From contig JAECUM010017498.1 in the NCBI GenBank assembly GCA_016617855.1, positions 22,479 to 86,478 of the forward strand: DNA of 64,000 nucleotides. Reading direction: 5' to 3'. Source of the stretch: Megalonaias nervosa. Lineage: Eukaryota > Mollusca > Bivalvia > Unionida > Unionidae. Of this stretch, positions 54,790-64,000 are shown in pieces (the stretch's first letter is position 1; every line of letters begins with the position of its first letter). The translations under genes and the position numbers were made by a program. The notes under the pieces were generated by a model. The model worked only from the letters and a program-made list of their open reading frames with translations, did not search any database and had not been told where the DNA came from.

Positions 54790-55110
54790 TAGGTACAAAA
54801 CAACAGCGCTTTTTAATTGATGTCAAGGGTATCAAATCTAATATGGTTACAGACAGAAATTTTCAAAAAGTTCCACTGATGTCAGGGTGTCAAATCTGGC
54901 ATGGTTACAGACAGAAACTGTCATATTTCTGCTGATGTCAAGGTGTCAGATCTAACATGGTTACAGACAGAAACTTTCATATTTCCACAGATGTCAAAGA
55001 GTGTTGAATCTAGCATGGTTACAGATAGAAACTTTCATATTTCTACTCATGTCAAGGGTGTAAAATCTAGTATGGTTACAGACATAAGCTTTCACATTTC
55101 CACAGATGCA
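54790..55110. repeat. ~59-bp tandem repeat, about 5 copies
   Basis: Units share ATGGTTACAGACAGAAACTT, TCATATTTCCAC and GATGTCAAGG. Confidence 0.85.
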
Positions 55111-55312
55111 TATATGCTTATAGGAGGTTGCAAGCACTGTATATACTCACATTTCCACTGATGCATATATGCTAATAGGAGGTTGCAAGCACTGTATATA
55201 CTCACATTTCCACAGATGCATATATGCTTATAGGAGGTTGCAAGCACTGTATATACTCACATTTCCACAGATGCATATATGCTAATAGGAGGTTGCAAGC
55301 ACTGTATATACT
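55090..55312. repeat. ~56-bp tandem repeat, four near-identical copies
   Basis: Units share CACATTTCCACAGATGCATA and TAGGAGGTTGCAAGCACTGT. The very high identity implies recent amplification. Confidence 0.9.
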
Positions 55313-55414
55313 CATTTATAAGTCTGGTCCAACTGCAAACAACATAAACCATGTCATATAATACACCAGCTGATCAAGGTCTCTTCTGTTTGTTCTCCTG
55401 ACCACACCTGATAA

Positions 55415-55815
55415 ACTGTGTAAACTCAGATCTGTGGGTACCTTATGTGATGACAGATCTGCAGGTACCTTATGTGATGACAGATCTGTGGTTACATTAT
55501 GTGATGATATCTGCTGATAAATTATTTTATGGCAGATCGGGTGGCACAAAATGTGGTGACAGATATGCTGGCAATACTATGTAATGGCAGATATGCTGGT
55601 ACATTATGTGATGACAGATCTGCTCATATATAATTTGATAACAGATCTGCTGTACATTTTGCAATTACAGATCTGCAGGTATATGATGTGATGACAGATT
55701 AACTGGTACATTACAGATCTGCTGTATATTATGTGGTGACAGGTCTGGTACAGTATGTGATGATATATCTGCTGGTACATTATGTGATTGGTACATAATG
55801 TGACGACAGATCTGG
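55415..55815. repeat. 27-bp tandem repeat built on GACAGATCTGC
   Basis: About 14 degenerate units near GACAGATCTGCTGGTACATT followed by ATGTGAT. A second 27-bp satellite, unrelated in sequence to that at 51530. Confidence 0.85.
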
Positions 55816-56275
55816 GTCTATGCAACTAGATCCAAATTTTACACAAATACATATGATATAACAATACAGAATCTGGAATTTTTCTTTAACTTTAAAAATT
55901 CAAATCAGCAAAACATTTTGTACATTACATTTTTTTATGAAAGCAGATCATATGGTTGCACCTCTGCAACATGTTGTTTGAATTAAGTAGAAAATCATTT
56001 ATATAAAGTGCATTCGGAAATACATCAAAAACTAAAGCTCTTTTTACCTTTATTCTGTGATAAATGCATTGATACACTGTAAAATTCCACAAAATAATTC
56101 ACAAATCTTTCCAGCAGCTGCTACCAATACAAATGTCAACATACAAGATAAAATCATTTCAATGTCTTCACATGGTGGCATTCTTTAATTGTACAGAAAT
56201 CAAATTATAATTCTGATGTCTTTGTTAAACACTTTACCCTTACATACCACAAAAGTCTGATGCAAAATGTTTAAA
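55816..56275. other. Gene-free stretch
   Basis: No supported feature. Confidence 0.5.
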
Positions 56276-56282
56276 AGATGAT

Positions 56283-56440
56283 GTCACCGTGGTCTCCAAG
56301 AGCATGTAACTTTGCCACAATGGTCTCCAACTTTGCCACTATGGTCTCCAAGACCATGTAACTTTGCTACAATGGTCTCCAACCTTGCCACTATGGTCTC
56401 CAAGACTATCTAAATTTGCCACCATGGTCTCCAAGATCAG
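56283..56440. repeat. ~31-bp repeat built on ATGGTCTCCAAGACCATG
   Basis: Five to six units of CCACTATGGTCTCCAAGACC followed by ATGTAACTTTG, some truncated. Confidence 0.8.
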
Positions 56441-56655
56441 GTAAATAATTGTCTGCATTTAACAAACCACAAGAAACTCAATAATGCCATATTAATTTGC
56501 TGCTGTCACAAGTCACTTGAAGTATGTTTCATAATTTCAACTCAAATTATGTTTCATGGTGATCACTGTTTTCCCAAAGTTCAACAATGTTTACACTTTG
56601 ACACAATTAACTTCTTAACATTCACACATTCGTGACCTTTTTTCTTCTATAATTA

Positions 56656-56748
56656 TCATCTCTTTCCTTTCCCTTGACCTTTGCCCTTTCCTTGTCCTTT
56701 GCCCTTGCCTCCTTTATCACCAACAGTCCCAGCTGCCTTTGATTTCTT
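56656..56748 (-). CDS. RFC1: RFC1 last exon (Gly/Lys-rich tail)
   Basis: After a TTTTTC-AG acceptor the exon reads KKSKAAGTVGDKGGKGKGQ and continues as Gly/Lys repeats to a TGA (30 codons). It joins in phase 0 to the previous exon ending DTMIK. The C-terminus of replication factor C large subunit ends in the same kind of KKxK...KGKGK basic tail. The exon is short but its splice site, phase and composition fit. A clear polyadenylation signal was not found just downstream. Confidence 0.8.
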   Translation of the reverse strand, partial: KKSKAAGTVGDKGGKGKGQGKGKGQGKGKR

Positions 56749-57049
56749 CTGAAAAATAGAAAATTAAAAATATATAAAATATTCAAGCAAGATATACACC
56801 TGGATTCCTAGAAAGGTGTCTTAGTCAGACTGTCAAAAATGTACCAAACTTGACTAAGCTGACACTGACAGCATTGTTTATATATTTACCTGTGAAGGTA
56901 AATTATCATGAAAATTCCATTATATTGAATCCTTCTTTTACTACCTAGAAAGCAGAGATCTTAAAGACAAGTTTAATCTAGGACAGATTTTATGTATTTT
57001 CATAACGTCTCTTTTAGATAATCTTTTATGGAAGGTTTGAATGTAAAAG

Positions 57050-57155
57050 ATGCAAGGTGCCCCGTGGTCGTGTTTAACCCTGCCTTTGTGCCCCCCATGC
57101 AAGGTGCCCCGTGGTCGTGTTTAACCCTGCCTTTGTGCCCCCCATGCAAGGTGCC
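57050..57155. repeat. ~50-bp perfect tandem duplication
   Basis: GCAAGGTGCCCCGTGGTCGT followed by GTTTAACCCTGCCTTTGTGC occurs twice head to tail, with a third partial copy. It lies within the last RFC1 intron. Confidence 0.85.
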
Positions 57156-58404
57156 CCGAGTTGGTGCTTAATGGTGCCATTTTGCCTTCTACAGCATGAG
57201 TACACTTTTCAGTTCTTGCTGGAAGAGCGACATGACAATTTTCATTACTGTTAAACTAAATGCTAACATACAAATCCAGATTTCTCCTCAAGATATTCAT
57301 ATTTTTTAAATCACTTACTTGCGAGTCTTAACAATGTTGAGATAAAATAATTTCAGCAGGGAAAGAGGGATTAAATTTTATTATGTAATAATTACCTGCC
57401 AGTATTGTAATTCTTACCCTTTGTGGGATGCAAGTCCCTGCATGTTACCTTAAAATTTATGTCCTCTGTAGAGTAGAAATGTGTGCAAGAGGAGTCTGCA
57501 GTCCTATCTCTTATGGAAAAGACCATCTAGACCTGTCTGCTGGGGATTCTTGAACTCCATGGCAGACTTTGTCTCCCTAGGAGACTTGTGCATTTTCTGG
57601 TTTCTGCTTTTAGTGAAATGGATATGGAACAAAGAGCTGATGAGATCCGATTTTCACCACTACCCATGTTTTGTGGCTCATCTGTGACCAGTTTATGACT
57701 GGAGTCCCAATCCACACATCCAATCCCCACTTATTTCTGTACATCAATATGTCAGAGTTGGGGAACTGACTTGGGGACACAAGGCATAGTTATTCAGAGA
57801 TCATGTTCATGAGAAGATTCGACTATTCATATATACAACTTGGTAATGTGAGCATCTAAAGTGGTGGTTCAACACTTACCTATCACTAGAAAAAGGAGCA
57901 AACAACACAAATTAATGAAGAACTGCTCGATTAGTGATGCACACAAAACAATCTATCAAGAGACCTCAAATAACAATAAATTACATCAAGGATTATGAGG
58001 ATGAACACTCAGTCACTGAAATGCTAAAATATGTTTTAAAACTTGAAATTAATTTATGTTTTCAGAATGAATCTGCATAAATCTACCATATATAATGTCC
58101 TAGGAAAAGTGGAAGTGTATTTTGTATGGGCCTGCAATCTATGAGTAAAACTGGGACAAAAAAAAAGATAATGCATTAGTAGCAGACAAGGCATTACTGC
58201 TATTAAAACTATGGATCAAAACAAGAAAACCATCTCTTCTGCAAAATGCTATCTTAAGTAATTAAAAAAATTGGATTCCTATTTTATAATCTTGATGCTT
58301 GAAAAAGAGCAACATTAGGGACTATCCTGGTTTTGAAAACCACAATTTAAGTTTCAGTGGTTGGCCTGGTAAGACCGGTCAAACTGTATCTCAATGAAAC
58401 AGAC

Positions 58405-58614
58405 CTTTATCATGGTATCAGCTTCCAGGTCCTCCTCCTCTTTGTCGCTATCTACCAAGGTGTCTATTTCCACACCCTCTTCATCTAGGTTGAGTAGGTC
58501 TTCTTCAACCTCTGTACCACCTCCTCGTCCTCGCTTCTTTTTTGTCAAGTTACCAGTGGAGTATGGCGTCATGTGGACCTCCTTGTTGTATGTTCGCGTA
58601 AAAGCTGCCTTAGT
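58405..58614 (-). CDS. RFC1: RFC1 penultimate exon
   Basis: The 210-nt, 70-codon exon is bounded by CCAG and GT (AAG|GTCTGT), phase 0 at both ends. It begins TKAAFTRTYNKEVHMTPYS, matching the conserved KAAFTRxYNKExHxTPYS block of RFC1, then a basic KKKRGRGG patch and an acidic Glu/Asp stretch ending EADTMIK, also as in RFC1. This part follows the clamp-loader core of the replication factor C large subunit, which loads PCNA at primer ends. Confidence 0.9.
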
Positions 58615-59613
58615 CTGGAAAGAAGACAACCAGGTGGAAAAAAAAGTGATCAGTGCCACTCTAATCAGGTTATTAGTTCATAAAGTGGATATCTAATTCC
58701 AAACAGATATGGAATATTTTAGCTAAGAACAACTTTGTGCATGCCAATGTGCCACACAATTTGCTTTATTTAATCCCAGTGATCAGTTTTGTGCAGGAAC
58801 CCATTTTAAAATTTAAAATATAATTCATGTTGGGTATTTGACCTACATGCAAAAAAACACAGCTGTAACACATTCTAGCACTTTGAGAATGGTGCATCAT
58901 AAAATTATCAAAAGCATCATCCTTGGAAAGTAGCAATGTGTTTGTGATGACCCACCAATGTGCCTGAAAAATTACCAGACTATAGAAACTGTGAGAGAGA
59001 AGGTTGGATAACCTGTTGTCATAGGGTACTAAAAATAGTAAGATTACAAATGTATGATCATAAGATCATTGCCTCTCTTTAAATTTTACTGGTTAAAATC
59101 ATTTAAGGCAATTTAGAGCAGAGCAGTGTAATGTACATTACATAAGAGAATTTGAATCCCAACAGAAGGTAGTGTCAACTCTACAGAGATAATGAAATTT
59201 ACCATAGTAATTTTTGGCAACTTCTATTGTGTTCTCAAAGGAAAAGTATTTAATTTGAATACTTGCTGATACTTCTATAAAGAAAAATCAGCATGGATTG
59301 GGGATTACTGCAACCCAATAAAGTGAGAAATATGCACAAATCTCAAATAGTTCATGCCACAGCAAAAAGAATGTCCATCATTTTATTGGCAGATCGTGTG
59401 CTCAGGAAGTGGACCTTACAGCTATTAAATTTAAACTTACTTCGAGTTCAGAGAAAACCATTTTTCCTTTGGAGGGTGGGGGCTGGGATCTAAATCTTTT
59501 CCGTAAATGTCTTTTGCTACTGTCAGAAGAGTGATATTAAATGGAATAGCCCTTAACTATATATTTTACTTGTTTTTAAAAAGGATTTTTTTCCTTATGA
59601 AAACTACATTTAC

Positions 59614-59827
59614 CTTTGTATTAAGTTTACTCATTGGGTCAGAACTGTTGGGCCATTTGGTGACCTCTATAATGTTGTCGAAGTCTTCCCTGATGATGTC
59701 ATAAGTGTCCATCAGGCTGATGACCTCTGGAATTCCATCAACCTCTTTCTGGACAAGGGGTTCAGTCAGGGCTTTCCTCAAGAAAGGGAGGTAATCCATG
59801 TTCAAACTTCTTTTATCACCAGATGTT
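59614..59827 (-). CDS. RFC1: RFC1 third-last exon (C-terminal domain)
   Basis: The exon starts with a split codon after CCAG and ends AAG|GTAAAT. It encodes SLNMDYLPFLRKALTEPL, then GIPEVISLMDTYDIIREDF and SDPMSKLNTK, aligning with the RFC1 C-terminal domain (NMDYL...LRxAL, DxxxLMDTYxxxxEDFxxI). Earlier exons (AAA+ core, BRCT) are not recognisable up to 64000, so they lie outside the window or past the long upstream intron. Confidence 0.92.
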
Positions 59828-60359
59828 CTGGGAATAGCAAAGGAGAAAACATGACAAGGATTAGAGAAACTGAAAAATTCAAGGAAAATTGTACTCTATA
59901 CATATACACACACGTACAGATACAAAAATACGGGGAATCCTTGAGTTGCGTAAGAAAGGTTTTAATTTTAGAGGGATTCAGAATCAAGTTGTTTCCCCAA
60001 TGATCAGGTGCATTTCACATGTATTTAGCATACAATTTTTGGCAACTGGCTTTAACACAGAAATTCCAAGTACAAAACACTTTAACATTTGAGTTCAACT
60101 GAGAAACTTTCATGATGCTGTTTGTTTCAAATATCCTACTAAAATACAATTATATCAATAAACTATCATTAAAGTACCAATTCTTCATTTCCTTTTTTTC
60201 CACACTGCTAAATGTAAAACTATTTGTCTGGATGTTTAAACTTATAACACTGTTTTTCTTTTCACGACATTGTTTGCGTCTTTTTCTAACACCATGCATA
60301 CAAAAATGGAATCTAGGTAAAACTTCCAAATCACAAGAAATGAGAGTGATGTGAAAATG

Positions 60360-60835
60360 CAAGTAAATTCCAATCTGAGTGTGTGATACGGAAATAACAA
60401 TTCCATTCTGAGTGTGATACTGAAATACAAAGAAATCAAATCAATGGGTGATATGTTAATATAAATAATTACAATCTTAGTGTGTGACATGGAAATGCAA
60501 GTAATTCCAATCTGAGTTTGTCAGGAATGTTCCATTTAAACATACATGGTACCCAGGGAAGGCAGCTTTCTTTAAATATATGCCATGGTATATAGATGTC
60601 ATAGATTATTAAAATGATATGAAAATCTATATCGCATCTTTGGATGACTACCCCACTTCAAAAGAGCCTTCCTTGGGTCCCATGTATGTTTTAATGGAAC
60701 AGTCCTAATACGGAAATTCAAGTAACTCCAATCTAAGTGTGTGATATGGAAATACAAGTAATTCCAATCTGAGTGTGTGATAAGGAAATGAAAATAATTC
60801 CAATCTAAGTGTGTGATAAGGAAATACAAGCAGAG
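60360..60835. repeat. ~36-bp repeats in an RFC1 intron
   Basis: Units like AATTCCAATCTGAGTGTGTG followed by ATATGGAAATACAAGT occur in two clusters (60362-60515 and 60710-60835), about eight copies in all. Confidence 0.8.
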
Positions 60836-60848
60836 CTACCAACCCTCA
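60828..60848. repeat. Possible hAT terminal inverted repeat
   Basis: CAGAGCTACCAACCCTC looks like hAT ends (CAGxGxTxCCAACC). A related CATACATGCCAACCCC stands at 61110 and its reverse, GGTTGGCATGTATG, at 62946. The matching right end was not located, so the assignment is weak. Confidence 0.3.
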
Positions 60849-61329
60849 AGACTAGCATTTGGTGAAAAAAGGGATTAAAAAAAATAGTGAATTTTAAAAA
60901 TAATTAGTGAAAAATACATTGACACTAGCTCTGTCCACTTGGATGGTCAGTACTGTATTGTATAAAATTCCCAAGATGAAACCCATTATTTACACTCTAT
61001 ACATGTACAAATATATTGAAGTCCTATTTACTGATATACACAAACTTCTCTTGTTCTTATGGCTATTTGTCAAGACATGAAGCTGTGGCAGACTTAAACT
61101 TCCTTGATTCATACATGCCAACCCCTGGCGAGGAAAAAGTGTAATCCAAGTGGACAAAAAGAGTAATCTGAGCAGAAAAAGAGTAATCCACATATAGCAT
61201 GATAAAATTCAATGAGCATATGTCCAAAATGATTTATTTACCCCTTTAGTCTTTTAACATCAATAACTGCTTCAAGTTTTCATATGTAGCACTTTTAGCT
61301 TTAAAAAGCAACAGACTCTCATACTGCAT

Positions 61330-63424
61330 TTCAAAACACTTTGTACCAGTTGAGACTATGAATGTTTTGCACAAAGTTGAGCACTAAGTGCTGGGCTACT
61401 GAGCCTGGATCTGAATTCAGTTTTATTTTTGTTAACAATACTGAACAATCTCTCACAGTCAGCATTAGAATGGTAAAGAACCAATATTCCTTTCATAACC
61501 TGACAAAGAAGAGAAAATTTATATCTTCCAGTTATTGGGTCTTTTAGCTGGGAAATAAGGTGCCATTGCAGATCAGCTCTGTCCACAGGAAGTACATTGT
61601 CAGTTAGAATGCCAACTTGATACTTCAGAAATTGTCCTTCTAATTTATCGGCAGCCTTTCCTGCAGCAAGGTACATCAAATGACAGGGACAACCTGATAT
61701 GTACACTGATGGAGACATTTTTCGAAATACAGAATGCAACTCCTTTATGAATTCCAGTCATCACTGATGCTTTATCAACTGAAAACCCCATACAGTTCTG
61801 CCAACTTATGTTTATTCAAAGCATTATCAAGCAAATCAAAAATGTTTTCTCCAGTGAAATCTACTGTTAATTCTGGTATTGAAAGAAAAGCACTCTGACA
61901 TTGCCCTTTTCGATGTCAGAGTCTCTTAAACAGACTGAGTAAAACTTTTTGTCATCATAATCACTACTCCCGTCTGTGGCAATACCAAACGTCCCAATTT
62001 TCATGGCCTCTGCAATTTTAAGTGATTCAGTATCTTCTTCTAAATACCTAACGATATTAGATGATTTTCTTCTTGCACATGCATATTTTTGGCAGTTTTG
62101 GAATCAGGAAACATCCATTTGAACAAAGGACCAACGTAGTCTTCTACCGCTAGGGGTAGTACGTGTTCTATTAAGAAGTCGGTAAATGACGCCTCTGCAT
62201 TTATAAACTTTTGTCTCCACAATTGAGTTCTGCTGTAAAAAAGAAGTTACCTTAGTAGTGGAGTTAGTAAAACCAGCTAATTCAAGGTTTCTTTGTTTTA
62301 CTACCAAGACCAATATTAAAATCCTTTCCACACAGCCTGCAATGGGCGTGAAGCTGCCCTAGAATGGAACGCTGTATTGTGTAATTCATGTATTCATCTC
62401 TGAATTTGTTTTTCGTCTTTTTCTAATCCATCTGTGAAATTATTTGAAAAACATTTTTGCTCCTAACACACGCATCGACTAGAATAAATCTGACTTGACT
62501 TTTAGCACCAAATACCTACAGACTGGTTCTGTACCTGATATGAAATAGAACAAAGAATCTGCGAGCAAAGATTACAAATTAGCAAACCAGTCTGTTCTCT
62601 CCTAACTAAGCCATACAGCTGCTATAAATAGAAACCCAGGTCAAAAGTTTCAAAGTAGAATTCAGCATGTTTCTTGGAAATAGGGCAGCTGCTATAAATA
62701 GAACATAACACTGTTAGGAAAATGCATGCCAGTCTACGGACAAGCATACTCTTATCTCGTAGTTAGGTAGAAGCCGTCTTTTCTAGAATACGGTCTGTGG
62801 GATTATTGGGATGTTAATAAAAATGAGAAAACAAATTATTAATTTTTTTGGAGCGGGATATACCGAAAACGCGTAATCTGGATACGTTTAAGCATAAGGC
62901 GTAATTTAGTGAAAAAAAAGCGTAATGATTACACCAAAAGCTTAATGGTTGGCATGTATGTTGATTAGTTTATGCTAAATTTGTTTTCAAAAGAGCTCAG
63001 CTGCTTGCCTGCTAGTTCTCCAACACTGATTTCACTACTGCAGCACTTTTGGTTCTTCCACAGGAAAATTTTGAAGCAATCTTAGAATAAGAGAACATTT
63101 TTTGAAGTTTAGCATGATCTCCAACAGAAAGGCTGGTTATATTCAACCAGAAAACTGGCAACAATGCTTCAGTCGATGCCTTAAAGTATTCCAGAGCAGA
63201 TCCTCTTAATTTTCGCAATATTTATCTGCTTTTTTGCTAGCAGTGTGCTTTTTCACATCGTCTCTGCCACCATGTCCAATGCTAACGTTTGAAGCACACT
63301 GTGTGCAAAAAGCATGATGCATGTCGACCTTTGATGGCTGAATACAAGGCCAATTTTTGGTGTATTCCAAACTAAACTTCACTTTTTGGGGAATACATTT
63401 CTTTTTCCTTTGCTGTAAAGACAT
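61330..63424 (-). pseudogene. BED-finger hAT transposase pseudogene
   Basis: Minus strand: the N-terminal BED-type zinc finger HHAFCTQCASNVSIGHGGRD with a following KKH (about 63330-63240), then TDFLIEHVLPLAVEDYVGPL and FKWMFPDSKTAK (about 62200-62090). The C-terminal hAT dimerisation block follows as YHSNADCERLFSIVNKNK and EFRSRLSS (about 61480-61400). Frames shift and stop repeatedly between blocks. It lies upstream of the RFC1 exons, presumably in an intron. Confidence 0.82.
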
Positions 63425-63929
63425 TTTAAATGTATCTTAATTACAAAACAACGTTAACCAGAAGATGCAATGTCGAAGGAACAATGTAAAAGATCATGAA
63501 ATCAGAGACCAGTGAAAATGAAGAACAAAAAATTCCAAACAGAATCTAGATTTAGTCCCAAGATTTTAATAGAAGTGCCGCGCGAACAGAGAACACCATC
63601 TAAAACTGCACCAAATGGAACAAATTCAAATTCATCCAAATCTGATGCTGAAAAAAATTTCAACCATGTACCTGAATCATAAAAACTGCCTTGCTTTTGA
63701 ATTTGACACAATGACACCTCTGAGATCCACAAAATATGTAACTGGAACATGGTGAGTAGAAATGAGATAAGAAATGTTTACACATCAATTCACATTATTT
63801 TCCTTTATCTAAACAATGTCTTGCTCATGAAGCAAATTTTAATTCACTGTAGACACACTCCAGTGACTATACAAGACAAGGAGAAAAAACACCTGGCCAA
63901 TGACTCCTAAAGGCAGGTGACCATTTGAC

Positions 63930-63930
<1 letters not shown>
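63425..63930. other. Gene-free stretch
   Basis: An 82-codon minus-strand frame (63502-63750) is open but matches nothing I recognise. It may be part of the adjacent transposon. Confidence 0.4.
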
Positions 63931-63987
<57 letters not shown>

Positions 63988-64000
63988 TAGATAGATAGTA
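63931..64000. repeat. (TA)n followed by (GATA)n microsatellite
   Basis: About 26 TA dinucleotides then four GATA tetranucleotides at the window edge. Confidence 0.95.

Noticed and set aside
54901..55161. 86-codon frame across the ~59-bp repeats
   Set aside because: It is generated by the tandem repeats; codon use and composition are repeat-driven.
57481..57730. Overlapping frames on both strands within the RFC1 intron
   Set aside because: No family resemblance and no splice or start context; likely chance in intronic sequence.

Overview
The window looks like a piece of a bivalve mollusc genome, or a close lophotrochozoan relative. Evidence is a Toll-like receptor of the type expanded in bivalves, three 3' exons of the host gene RFC1, a tRNA-derived SINE head, many AT-rich minisatellites, and decayed LTR, LINE and hAT elements. 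The species cannot be fixed from the sequence alone.

Positions 1-13319 hold most of an apparently intact Maverick/Polinton (adintovirus-like) element. Its left end lies outside the window. In order it carries a partial minus-strand gene, an A32/FtsK-HerA packaging ATPase, an unknown 363-aa protein, a minor capsid (penton-like) protein, a small virion-like protein, the major capsid protein, a second small protein, and a basic peptide overlapping an adenain-type protease. Next come a zinc-ribbon protein, a phospholipase A2-like/rve integrase/chromodomain fusion, a candidate VLTF3-like protein, a small unknown, a duplicated NUMOD4-HNH endonuclease, a protein-primed DNA polymerase B, and a last unknown. 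All frames are open. Eight genes, most of them structural, share an AATTTTAT box 15-20 nt before the start codon, which suggests a dedicated late-type promoter. The polymerase replicates the genome, the integrase inserts it, and the ATPase, capsid proteins and protease build and mature a particle.

Positions 13320-17350 are gene-free: a strong hairpin, several minisatellites, a SINE and a duplicated B-box-containing repeat. Positions 17500-24460 hold a second, much older and frameshifted Polinton of a different lineage. It keeps the order minor capsid, major capsid, small protein, protease, with integrase and PLA2 on the other strand. A solo LTR with a 4-bp target duplication splits its small gene.

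Positions 24500-40270 contain one intact host gene, a TLR on the minus strand (29070-31535), whose start-codon region is tandemly repeated. The rest is non-coding repeats and a LINE reverse-transcriptase fragment. Positions 40290-41820 are a Gypsy-hAT mosaic. Positions 44978-48170 are a decayed Gypsy element with a 5' LTR and integrase-before-RT order (Gmr1-like). A 39-bp minisatellite that appears to have grown out of the same LTR family fills 48590-49870. Positions 51530-54055 are a 27-bp satellite with a 53-bp higher-order subfamily, followed by several smaller arrays. Positions 56656-59827 (minus) carry the last three RFC1 exons, and a decayed BED/hAT transposon (61330-63424) lies upstream of them.
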